This document shows positions 43,418 through 53,631 of a DNA stretch of 64,000 nt, piece by piece. This DNA is from Naegleria lovaniensis. Lineage: Eukaryota > Heterolobosea > Eutetramitea > Acrasida > Naegleriidae. The notes beneath the pieces were generated by a model. The model saw only the letters and a program-made list of their open reading frames with translations, had not been told where the DNA came from and searched no databases. How positions within the stretch are numbered: the stretch's first letter is position 1; each line of letters begins with the position of its first letter. The translations under genes and the position numbers were made by a program. The DNA lies in the NCBI RefSeq assembly GCF_003324165.1, contig NW_025407838.1:10752-74751 (forward strand), given 5' to 3'.

Positions 43418-45589
43418 TCAATGTTTCCTTTTCTTGGTGTCCATGACGTCCAAAACAGGGTGGTTTCGTTTCTTGTTTTCTGTCGATTCCAAGCCGCTTG
43501 TAACTTCTAACAGTTGTTCCATCTCGGTATTATCAATTCCAGTGTCCAATGGTTGACTGTCCACATCCATTTCTAAGGTGCCGTGTGTTGTCCAGAAATC
43601 GTAAGTCAATGGTGTTCGCGCTTTCTTCCATGCTTCTTGTGCCAATTGCGTATCCCATCCCTTCTCACGAGTGAGAGTTTCTATAATTGTGCTTGCCATG
43701 GGGCGTTTTGCTTTTTCTGGATCAATCATACTTGAAATTAGTTCTTGCAAATGAGCAAAATCATTGTCGTTCGAGAGTGTTGTTAATGCTGTTTGAATTT
43801 CCTGCGATTCGCTTATATATCTTCCAGTAAGAAGTTCCAAAAACACAATGCCCAATGAATAAATGTCGGATTTGGGTGTTAAAGAACTGCAAAGATCCAA
43901 ATTATTTGGGTTGTTAATGATGGCAAGTTTTTCTGGAGGATGATATCCAGGAGTACCTGACCCAGAAAACAACGTATCTTCATTATTTCTATAACACACC
44001 TCATCCTTCATATTGTACTTGACAAACATTTTACAGCACTCAAAATCAATAAGTTTTGAATATTGAACTTGGTTTGTGTCTGTATAAATCACAATGTTAT
44101 CCAATTTGATATCATTATGGATCATATTCTTAGAATGAATGTATTTCATTTCACAAAGTAGGTCCATAAGTACACGTTTCTTGCTCTCCACAGGAAGGAA
44201 CGTAAGTAGTTGGGACAAGCATGTACCACTTAAAGAGACTTCAAAATCGTTTGGTGCTACGTGGAATGTCTTGTTACGGTATACCGTACATGATTTGGCA
44301 TCAGTGAGGTACAGAGAAAAAGATGGTTTACAATCGTAGTAGTTGAGTGAGGGACTAAAAATTTTCAAGAAGAACGATGTTGTTTTCGATTTCACCAAAA
44401 CCACTTGTTTGTCATTGGATGAATCCACACAAGACTCTACAATGCCCGTAATTTCGTAACCAAAACCATTACTAAGGACAATCTCATCATTACGCACAAG
44501 TTGAAAGGAGCGACTTGCTACACTTTTACGTGCTGATTTCAATTTGCTCGATTTCTTATTCTTTCGTTGTTGCAAATGTTCTTCAATTTGTTTTTGTTCG
44601 TCAGCACACGTTTTAAATATTGCCAACAACAATGCACACAATTCCAAGCGTGATCTTTGGGAGCCTTCTAGTGCACCTTCAAATGAACCAATGTGATGAA
44701 GATTATAATACATGCGGTCTTGATTGTTATCTTTTTCTAGATCTACTGTGATTGCAATCACATCCACACAGGTTTTAGTCACAAGTAGTCCATAGGTTGC
44801 GAATGTTTCATGAAAGCTTTGTTTTTGGTCCAAAAAAATAGCCCTCACATTGTAGCTATGTAAAACTCGTAGCTCTGTAACCAATTTTATAAAATCTTCA
44901 TGACCTTCTGAGCTATCCATTGTTTTATCCTCTTCCACCACTCGTATCATTATCAATGGGGCAGAAATTCTTTGGTTTGAAAAAGGGTTCAATTGAAACT
45001 GTACAAATCGATCAGGTTTCATTTTAGAAATCACCTGTTTCAAGTTCTCTTCAAATTGCTCAGAAATGTTTGCTAGCGTGTTTGTTTGCACGTTCCTAGA
45101 CCACAAAGTAATCTCGATTTTCATAAATGTAGAAAGAACATACCCATCTGTTTTAAATTTTGATGGAAATAATGATACAAGGTCAAGCAATGGACTGTAC
45201 CAAGTCCTGGATAATTCCAATTCACTTGCATCCAAAGTAGAGTGAGCACAACAAATTCCTGGCCTCAACACTCGGATCAGTCTGGAGCGAGCCACAAGAA
45301 CCTCTTCCTTATTACTTGAAGGAAAACCACATTGGTCTAATATTTTCATGGCTGTGTGTTTGGAATATTGATGTTCCTCATGTTCGTGAAGTAACTCTTT
45401 AAATTTAGAGAAATTGATTTGTAAGGAGCCCGAAATCGGAATTTCATCATGTTTTAAGGAAATGGATAATTGGGCGAGTTGTTGCTTGACATCATCGTTA
45501 TGGATTCCGAATTTTGAAGACTTCCACTGTCCTAGAATTTCCGAAACTGTTGTGTGATTGGAGGCGTGTTCCAGCTTGCAAATCGACAT
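43418..45589 (-). CDS. Divergent protein kinase with large N-terminal region
   Basis: ATG 45589, 723 residues, no intron. The kinase domain covers roughly 380-660. The likely ATP Lys is in TTSFFLKIFSP; the catalytic loop is MIHNDIKLDNIVI (HND instead of HRD, with Asp and Asn kept); the metal loop is KLIDFECC (DFE instead of DFG); and GTPGYHPPEK corresponds to the APE region. KSDIYSLGIVFLELLTGRY is normal subdomain IX. No good glycine-rich loop is seen. The ~375 N-terminal residues do not match a domain I can name; KFKTDGYVLSTFMKIEITLW and DVIAITVDLEKD could be strands of an alpha/beta fold. The C terminus has a basic KKRKH end. Activity is plausible but unproven. Confidence 0.8.
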   Translation of the reverse strand: MSICKLEHASNHTTVSEILGQWKSSKFGIHNDDVKQQLAQLSISLKHDEIPISGSLQINFSKFKELLHEHEEHQYSKHTAMKILDQCGFPSSNKEEVLVARSRLIRVLRPGICCAHSTLDASELELSRTWYSPLLDLVSLFPSKFKTDGYVLSTFMKIEITLWSRNVQTNTLANISEQFEENLKQVISKMKPDRFVQFQLNPFSNQRISAPLIMIRVVEEDKTMDSSEGHEDFIKLVTELRVLHSYNVRAIFLDQKQSFHETFATYGLLVTKTCVDVIAITVDLEKDNNQDRMYYNLHHIGSFEGALEGSQRSRLELCALLLAIFKTCADEQKQIEEHLQQRKNKKSSKLKSARKSVASRSFQLVRNDEIVLSNGFGYEITGIVESCVDSSNDKQVVLVKSKTTSFFLKIFSPSLNYYDCKPSFSLYLTDAKSCTVYRNKTFHVAPNDFEVSLSGTCLSQLLTFLPVESKKRVLMDLLCEMKYIHSKNMIHNDIKLDNIVIYTDTNQVQYSKLIDFECCKMFVKYNMKDEVCYRNNEDTLFSGSGTPGYHPPEKLAIINNPNNLDLCSSLTPKSDIYSLGIVFLELLTGRYISESQEIQTALTTLSNDNDFAHLQELISSMIDPEKAKRPMASTIIETLTREKGWDTQLAQEAWKKARTPLTYDFWTTHGTLEMDVDSQPLDTGIDNTEMEQLLEVTSGLESTENKKRNHPVLDVMDTKKRKH

Positions 45590-45962
45590 GAACAATTTTT
45601 TCTTTGAGGAAAAACGGGATGGAAAGGATGAATTGCTATTCTGAAAAACCCCTCAATGAAACTATTTGATGATGAGAACGCACAAAACATGCTGTGGACA
45701 TGCGACTCCTTCATCAGTCATAGATGAAACGAGATCTGTTGGTTCTGAAATGGCAACAACCCTTGATCTTTTAAATGCCACACAACCTCAAAAAAACAAT
45801 TGGATCCAATCCACGTATTGATGAAAAGAGTTCGCAAAGGCTTACAAGACGCAACCGTTGTTGCATGCCTGATGATGGTATATGTAGCAGTAACACCAGT
45901 TGTCGCATGTGACTTACATTTACTTGCGACTGAAGTTTACGAACAATGATGAAAAGAACACA
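45590..45962. other. Upstream region of the kinase gene
   Basis: About 0.37 kb between the kinase start (-) and the tRNA. Presumed promoter. ORFs overlapping this stretch on the minus strand have no motif or arise from the tRNA antisense strand. Confidence 0.35.
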
Positions 45963-46035
45963 TCCCCCATAGCTCAGTCGGTAGAGCGTCAGACTGTTAA
46001 TCTGCAGGTCAGTGGTTCGAGCCCACTTGGGGGAG
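45963..46035 (+). tRNA. tRNA-Asn (anticodon GTT)
   Basis: A 73-base cloverleaf. The acceptor stem TCCCCCA pairs with TGGGGGA (46028-46034), with discriminator G. The D arm is GCTC...GAGC, the anticodon loop CTGTTAA carries GTT, and the T arm AGTGG/CCACT encloses TTCGAGC. The outermost anticodon-stem pair (27-43) is T against C, a mismatch; the other four pair. No intron and no encoded CCA, as usual in eukaryotes. Confidence 0.95.
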
Positions 46036-46411
46036 TAGAATTTTTTGGCAACGTTTTTCCTTAATTTGTTGTTTTTCAAACATTTTATGAAGATAGAACT
46101 TGGCATAGTAACATCAAGCTTTGCCAACACCTTTTTTTTCCATTCCCTCAAATCATGTCAAATCCTTTCGAATGACTTTTCCAAAAAAAAAGTAAATCCA
46201 TTTTACACTTTCCAAATCGGTACAAAGAACCCGTATGGATGGCCCAATTTCACTTCATATTAATAATAACATTGAACACAGTTCACAACAAGAAAAATAG
46301 TTGTGTTTCCAGCTCAACCTCTGATTTTGATCTTTGCTTGCAAAACGCAACAGCATCCTTTTCAACAGCTCTTCGGCTTTTCGTAGTGCCGAAACCAAGT
46401 ACACAAAATCC
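46036..46411. other. Region between tRNA-Asn and the large unknown gene
   Basis: About 0.38 kb. A T-run soon after the tRNA (46039-46044) may end Pol III transcription. The remainder is presumed promoter and leader of the gene starting at 46412; its frame is open from 46334 without an ATG. Confidence 0.4.
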
Positions 46412-49400
46412 ATGCTTCCCACTTCTCAGCAACAGCATCCTCAACCACCTCTTCACTCGGGCAAGCACTTGTTATTGGAGAGATTAAAACTCGATCTTCA
46501 TCCAAAACGAACTCTTAATAGTAACAACAATGGTTCCATGACAAAGAGTGAGGGAGCAAGCGCACTCTCTGTTGCAAGATCCTCCAATCTCAAGCAAAAA
46601 CAGTTACTAAGAAACAATTCTTCGAATTTAGGAATGGATTCATCTGCAGCCGTATTGAATCGTTTGGAAACTCCTACTTCGGCTGTATCGACCATGAGCG
46701 CGTTTTATGAATCGGAAAGATATATGTATTCTTCTAACAACAATGCAATACAGCTGGATTCTGAAAGAAAGATACTCATTGATGCTTCTGGATCTGAAGG
46801 TCTACACGAAACGTAAGTATTTGTATTCATTTCTCTATGATTGATTGCAGATTTTCGTAATTGGGAATTCTCACATAGTGGCTTCAATGGACAAGATGTT
46901 TTAGTAGTCATAGAAGAAGATGAAGAGAATGGATCAAAGAATCAATTACTCATAAAAGTGTATAAATCACAGCCAGTTTCAAACGGCTCATTGAATGGCT
47001 CTGTTGCTGAAAGTGTTCATACCATACCAGAGTATCAAGAAAAACCCTTTCATATTCAAGTGTATGCAAAGGGTGGAAGGTAAGTTGTTGTCCATTACGT
47101 GGATTATTTAACGATAACTGTCTGTTCATGATCGAAACGTCTGTTTGTCAACTGTCCGAACAATTTTGACACAATGTCCAAATTACTCTATTCTCTAATT
47201 TTTTTCTAAAACTTACATTTTCCAAAAATGAACAATAATACAGAGGAGGAAAAGCTCCAAATCTCAATCCAAACTCACTCGGTTCAAAATCCAAATTCTC
47301 TGCTCCTTACCTGTTTGGAGACATTTCACCGACTTCAAATCTGTTCAACGAGCATTTTTCTTCGACCTCGTTCGCTTCCTCGTCCAACGCTTCCACCTCA
47401 TTGTCACAGCTGAACGGTTTCGACGGTGGAGATGGAGGTAATATCACCATTGTGACTTCTCAACGGTTGAAACATGTCTTGTTTAACATTGAGGTAAATT
47501 GCAGTGGAGGGGAAGGAGGAGAAGCAGGAACTACTCAATTCGAAAGTAAGCGAGGCATGCCTCTAAGAGACTCGTTCCAGTTTCCTGCTGAAGTGCCATT
47601 GTCCACTTCGGTCACTTCGAGTGAAGTCTTGACGTTCTCTCAATTGAGTTTCTACAATCCAACCAAAGAAGCTGCTAAAATTCGTGACTCGCATGACTCG
47701 TTCATCGATCAGGGAATGGTTGGAGCAAATTCCATGACTGGAAATGTAGTTCGAGGACTCGATGGTCGAAAAGGAAGAGATGGATCTGTGAAGTTTGTGG
47801 TTGTCTCTGATCAGGATCCAGACATAATTGTGGAACAGTCAGTTTCCATGTTCGCATTGGAATTAACCAATTTTAGAATTCAAAGAAGAATTCCAAAGCG
47901 TACTAGTGGTTTGCAACAGAACAAGCAATGCCAAGAATTACAACCACCTCCACCAACTCAAGAGCAGCAGCAACCTCCTGTTTCTAATACACCACAAACT
48001 CATGGAAGAAGGCAAAAAGTATTTGGTAATCTCATTATTGAGGACGATGACGATGAGTTCATTGAACGCCAGCCATCACCTGAGGAAACCAATGTTGGGA
48101 AAAGTGATGTTGAGAGCACTACTTCTCAACAACCTGCAATCAGTAGCGCGGAAGAAGTGATACAAACTTCAAAAGCCCTTGCCCATAACATTGAATATGA
48201 TTTGGTAGACCTCGATGAATTTGCAGAACCTGGATCGGAAATTGTCATCTCAGAAATTGAGGTCAAAAACTTGGGAGGGTTATCCACACCGGAAAGTTGT
48301 TTGTTCACCTTCAAAGGAAATGCACTTTTTGAATCCTTAGGGTTTGATAAGATCTCCCTCACTCCCTTACTAAGAAATAAGGCAAGAAATAGTACTTCGA
48401 CGATGAACGACGATCATTCTGACAGCAGCAATCGCTTTTCCATTTCCTCGTCGAATGACTATGTGAAAATTCCGTCACTCAGATATGGAGAGACATTTTC
48501 CGTTTCGACTCCTTTCATTGCTCGCATTCGTCGGATTGATAAAGAATCAACTCACGAATCAATGATTTCAGAAGGAATTACGTCACCGAAACTCACTTCT
48601 ATCCACCAAGAATGTATGATTAGTAGTGAAATTTCACACATTCCCACTCAATCATTGAATTGGCAGAATGCAACTTCAAATGCATACTCCTTGCAACGAG
48701 TCATTGCCAATATTCCCATTCAATACCCAATTGTGGTGAGCGAGATTTCAACTCCAAAAACACTAGCCATTGGTACTCATTCTCGTTCACAACCAACTGA
48801 AAAAGGTTCTGGTGCGATGATTGAAGTGAAACTGAGAAATACTTCCTCTGTTGGTATTCACAATCAAGTTCAGATTCGAATTCAAATTCGGATGGATGAA
48901 GAAGCAGGTGAGCCAGCTACCGTGACTAGTTCTCGTCAAACACCTCAACAACAAGATGTGCGTCATGAACGAAGAGACAGTTCACAACTGTCTCGACAAG
49001 ACCCTTCTTCCTCCACACCACAGCAGCAACCAGAAAGTTCAGCACCTTCATCATCTGGGTCGTCACAATTACCTGATAAGAGTTACTTCTTTGTGGTTGA
49101 GAAGGTCTCTTCGTTGAGTTTACCTCCCACTCTCGAAGATGTCTCCAAAACCAACACTACAGGCGGTAATTGTCAGCCAGTTCGTTCTGTTCTCTCATCT
49201 TCCTCTCGAATGCCGAATAATGCAAGAGGAGCTGGCAAGAATGATCGATCGCTCCTCTTCAATGATCAATTATCAGTCATTGAGTCCGTAGTCATGACCT
49301 CAACGACTCATCTCGAAGAAGAATCCCAAATGGTCAACACAATGACGACGGAAGGTCATGCAAAAAAGGGTCATGACGATGACTTGTTTTCCATCTATCA

Positions 49401-51737
49401 GCAACAGAAAGAACGGAATGAAGTCTTCTCTCAACACTTGGAGATTTTACAGCCTTACTCGGAATCCTCATGGGTCTATCAATTGAAACTCTTCGACTTG
49501 CACAAGATCCTGATGAAGAGAAGCAAAAAAAGATCGCCACAAGAACACCAGACGTCTGGTGAAGGTAGTAGTAGTGGATCATCATCTCTTCCGTTGGACG
49601 AATTATTAGGTTTTTGCCAAGGCTCCATCATCATTTCCATCTATTACAAAGATTGTCTTTTAGAACGACGAGTCAATACTTTCAAATGTATTCCGAAAAC
49701 CGTGCAACAAGTCGTTGCCAAAGGTTCGTTCTTGAACGCGTCCTCATTAGGCAAACGTAGGGCTCATCATAACCGATTGCATCATCATCATCAGGAATTA
49801 TTTGTTTCATCATCGACGTCCAAGCCACTTTATGAACGCTATGCAGTCCTACTCACGAGCAGTGAAAAACTTCAGAACAAGTCCTATGTCTTTTACAAAC
49901 GATTACTGAGAGAATTGAATTTGGAATTAATTGTTTGGGATATGGATGAGCCCAATAATGCAAGCTCGGGAGATGGTTCTCATCATCCGAAAGGTGGTTC
50001 CATCAGCAGCACTACCATTGAAAATCATCAATTATTGACTCTCTTCAAAGATAATTTATTTCTCGTGACTCTCTTCAAAGCCCCTCAACACGACTCTACC
50101 AATTCACAATTCAATTCACTGATCGGACAACTCTTACAGAAACAACAAGAATTTGAGAAGGACCGTTTACTCACACATGACGATGAGGATGAATTTAATG
50201 ACTCACAAGCTCCAACTTTGTTTTTTGATGGTGGAATTTTGTACATTTCAAGCTCTCCAAGTAATTCTTCATCATCCTCCACTCATTCGAATCCCTTTTC
50301 CAATTGCACCACACCGAATGATTATTTGAGAAATCAAGTTTTGAACAAATGTCGTCCTCCAGTTCAAATGATTGAACCAAAAAGTCTGTCCATCATTTAT
50401 CCATTTGAGAAACCAAGTAAGAAGCTTTTCCATGAAAAGGTTGAAAAGTATTTGAGAAAGAAACAGGAAGAAAATCCTTCCAACGTGATTCAGGTGCATC
50501 GAAAGGAATGTTTTGAAATTTCCAAATCTAGAATGCCAAGAAGGATTTTGTTGGGGTCGTGTCAATATTCCATTTTACCAGTGAAGGCATTCAATAGAAT
50601 TTACAGGTATGTTGTTTATGGTTGACAAGTCATTTTCACAATCGTTGTTCATCCTGTTCCAATTTATGAAAAATTTAACATAGAGTTTCACTTCTCACAA
50701 ATCCTTCATCATCATCTACCAATTCCAATAAGGAAGAAATTGAGTTCACTCCTGACATTTTAGAGTCCTATCACAAATTCTCTGTCAATAGCAAAACCTT
50801 TGCCTTAGCTTTTGGAATCATCATGTCCATGAATATTGAAGCCAAAGTCAATCTATTACATTCTACAAGAAGATCCACCAACCCAAGTACGACCAGTAAC
50901 AACCACAAAGGATCCTCGTCCGAGAACAAGGAATGGATATTTTGTGATCAAGGTGTCCTCGATGTGTTGACTCTCAAAGACATTTCATTGTTTGCATTGT
51001 GTCATGACATTATACAGGAATTAGCTCTTCGTGACTGCTCGTTTGAAAGATTTGAACGACTCATACAGGCCGTTCTGAAATGTTTCTACACATCTTCGAC
51101 AAGTACCAGCAGTAGTAGCAATCATCAGACGGATCGAAGAGGAGCCTCTGGCAGCAACTCTCGTTCCAAACAAAAATCCAATACTGCAACAGAGTCGAGC
51201 TCCACTGGAATCTCGAAAGAAACATCACTCCTAGAAGAATTCTTGCAACATGTTAAACTCTTTTTGGATGTCTTGAAAGGAGAAGTTCAAACAAGACTCA
51301 AAAAGACAGACAAAATCATGACACAGAGAAAACGAGAGTTTTTAAAACTCCATACTCAACTTCGAAAGCATCTCATTGAAAAGTGCCGTTCCATGGTAGA
51401 TTCGAGTCGCAACAAGGGATCTTCCAAGAGATTATATCGAATGCTTGGTGGAGAAGCTCTCTACATGAAACGAAAACAATTTGGAACGATTTGTAAATAT
51501 TTGAATGGATTCTTGAGTGGCTCTGGCAATGGTGTTGGAACATCATCCAATAGTCATAGTCATTGGAATATGTTTGCTACTGGAAATTCTTCGAGAATGG
51601 AAATTCCATTGTTGTACAAGTGGAATTTGGAAAAGGTCTTTGCAGGAGGAAGCACAAATTCAAGTAACCCATTGAACACTAGCAGCAGCAGTACTAAAAA
51701 TCCACAGAAGAGTACTCAGGAAGAGGAAGATCAATAA
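46412..51737 (+). CDS. Very large unknown protein with Gly-rich repeats and disordered inserts
   Basis: Exons 46412-46812, 46879-47079, 47244-50606 and 50684-51737; introns 66, 164 and 77 nt; 1672 residues in frame. The second exon starts at the TAG at 46876-46878; an earlier CAG (46850) would give a stop. The N terminus is Ser/Gln-rich. Residues ~190-370 have Gly repeats (AKGGRGGKAP, GFDGGDGGNITIV, CSGGEGGEAG, GLDGRKGRDGSVKFVV) alternating with beta-strand-like sequence. Middle parts are broken by Gln/Pro/Ser tracts. Near 1140-1230 LYERYAVLLTSSEKL, KRLLRELNLELIVWDMDEP and LFLVTLFKAPQ look like an alpha/beta domain. The last exon has a helical region (LLEEFLQHVKLFLDVLKGEVQ). No family recognised. 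Confidence 0.75.
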
Positions 51738-51754
51738 ATACACCTAATGACATG

Positions 51755-51760
51755 AATAAA
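51755..51760 (+). terminator. Candidate polyadenylation signal AATAAA
   Basis: AATAAA 18 bases past the stop (51737). Another AATAAA (51733-51738) overlaps the stop itself. Confidence 0.4.
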
Positions 51761-51893
51761 AAGTGAAACTGATTATTGTTTAACAATTAAATACCTTATT
51801 CTCGCATCGGATTGAGAAAAGTTGCTTCAGCGCAGTTAAGGCAATCACAAAAAAAAAATACCGAACCCGCTCTCTTGTTCATCATCAGGGAGA

Positions 51894-53612
51894 ATGAAAC
51901 GTTCGCAACATCAAAATTCCGTTCTTCATCGTGCAACCCCAGCAATACCCTCAGAGGGAATGAAAAAACAACGACCAGCTAGTGCCTCATGCATCGGAAA
52001 GAGAACAGTCCAAACCGATGAAGTACCAAAAGCATATCCTCTTGGAAGCATCACTCAAAAAACTCGTCCTCAAAGCTCCCATAGCAGAAGGAGAAACACT
52101 CCAATGAAAGAAGGGCCCATTACATGTACGGCATACGAGACTGGGAGTGAAGTAAGGGAGGAAATTAAGGAAAAATCAAGACTCAACATTCGGAACCAAA
52201 GGTTGTCGTCCAGGTATTTCCTTACCTCGATGCAGCTTATTGGAAAGATTAACGGAGGAGCCGATGTTCAAAATAAGGAAAGAAGACTAGCGTTGGAGCG
52301 CCTTAAATTGTTGGAGGAACTTCATCTCAAATCCGTTGCGGCGAGCAACGATTTGATAAATAGCAAAAAGGAAGAAAAATCAAAATATTCCAATGTTCCA
52401 TCTCGAGTTTTTCAATCACCAAGCAAGATGAACCAAGTCTCTCGCAGAGAAGAGCATAAAATGCAACCAAAGGACTCGGAATCAAAAAATCTTGACAGAC
52501 GAACTCAAAACAACCACCGATCTCATCTATCTAAAACTTCAAATAATTCTGCATTTTTGGAAAATCAATCTGCTCCTAGCTTGCAACCAAATACTGACCA
52601 TCAACGTATCGACAACACAGAGAAGATCGAAACGAAAAGAAGAGTATTAAGAGGTAAAAGCAGCACGAACCTTTCCTCATTTGTCAGCGCCGCAGAATCA
52701 GCATCCGATCAGGGGCAACCGGAATGTCATCCCAATGAGCCAAACAACGCCACCAACACCACAACTTCACAAGAGGATTTTAAGAAAATTTTGCAATATT
52801 CTAGCCACATTGGAACCACGAGAGTTGCAGGAAAACATAACAATCAACTAAATGGCCCATACGATGTAAAGATTCATCCAACCCATCAATTAATCATAAT
52901 CTCAGATTCGAATAACTCTCGAATCCAATTTTTTAACATGCACTCTCACGATTTTCAGTTCAGCATTTCGACTCCTTCCACCCCCCATTGCGTCGCCGTG
53001 AGTTCATTTGATAATTCTATTGTGGTGTCCTGCCAAAATAATTTTGTTTATAAGTACAACTTGGAGACAAAAAAGCTAATATGGAAAGCTGGAGGAGAAG
53101 GTAGCGGCAAGTCTCAGTTCCATTTTCCTCTTGGAATTGTTGTGGATGAAAGTGACAGCAATAAGATATATGTATGTGATAGTAGAAACCATCGAGTGCA
53201 ATGTTTGTCTTCTGATGGAGCGTTTTTGAACGATTTTTCATTAGGCCCTTCGTTTTCACCCTTTTCGATTGACATTTCCCAGCATGGATACTTGGTTGTG
53301 TGCGACAATAGAAATTCGTGTGTGCATGTCTTTCAAAAAGATGGTTCCTTGGTGAGAACGACAGATCATGGATTCAAGCAACCTTTGTGTGTTTCGGTAG
53401 ACCATAAGAGTGGAAACGCTTACATTTGTGATTCGAATAATTTGAGAATTGTTGTTTTGGACTCTGAATGCAAACATGTTATTGAATCCGTTGGATCATA
53501 CAGCACGTACATGCTTCATCCAGCCAAACCATTAGGAATATCAGTGCATGAATCAACTCTTGTTGTAGCAGACTATGAAAACCACCGTGTCTTGCAAGCG
53601 CATTTGGAATAA
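51894..53612 (+). CDS. NHL-repeat beta-propeller protein
   Basis: Open frame of 572 residues from ATG 51894. Residues 1-~300 are basic, polar and probably disordered, with one possible helix (RRLALERLKLLEELHLKSV). From ~305 on there are NHL-type repeats: LNGPYDVKIHPTHQLIIISD then SNNSRIQFF; FHFPLGIVVDESDSNKIYVC then DSRNHRVQCLSSDG; FSIDISQHGYLVVCDNRNSC then VHVFQKDGSLV; QPLCVSVDHKSGNAYICDSN then NLRIVVLD; KPLGISVHESTLVVADYENH then RVLQAHLE. Five or six blades suggest a propeller that binds protein or RNA. No RING or B-box is present, so it is not a standard TRIM-NHL. Specific role unknown. Confidence 0.8.
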   Translation: MKRSQHQNSVLHRATPAIPSEGMKKQRPASASCIGKRTVQTDEVPKAYPLGSITQKTRPQSSHSRRRNTPMKEGPITCTAYETGSEVREEIKEKSRLNIRNQRLSSRYFLTSMQLIGKINGGADVQNKERRLALERLKLLEELHLKSVAASNDLINSKKEEKSKYSNVPSRVFQSPSKMNQVSRREEHKMQPKDSESKNLDRRTQNNHRSHLSKTSNNSAFLENQSAPSLQPNTDHQRIDNTEKIETKRRVLRGKSSTNLSSFVSAAESASDQGQPECHPNEPNNATNTTTSQEDFKKILQYSSHIGTTRVAGKHNNQLNGPYDVKIHPTHQLIIISDSNNSRIQFFNMHSHDFQFSISTPSTPHCVAVSSFDNSIVVSCQNNFVYKYNLETKKLIWKAGGEGSGKSQFHFPLGIVVDESDSNKIYVCDSRNHRVQCLSSDGAFLNDFSLGPSFSPFSIDISQHGYLVVCDNRNSCVHVFQKDGSLVRTTDHGFKQPLCVSVDHKSGNAYICDSNNLRIVVLDSECKHVIESVGSYSTYMLHPAKPLGISVHESTLVVADYENHRVLQAHLE

Positions 53613-53631
53613 ATGACGAAAATACTGAAGG

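Noticed and set aside
45771-46151. Minus-strand 126-codon ORF over the tRNA
   Set aside because: Its core is the antisense translation of tRNA-Asn, a well-known source of false proteins, and it has no other motif.
46841-46878. Splice acceptor at CAG 46848-46850 in the large unknown gene
   Set aside because: With the donor at 46813 it gives a stop codon three codons on; the TAG at 46876-46878 keeps the frame.
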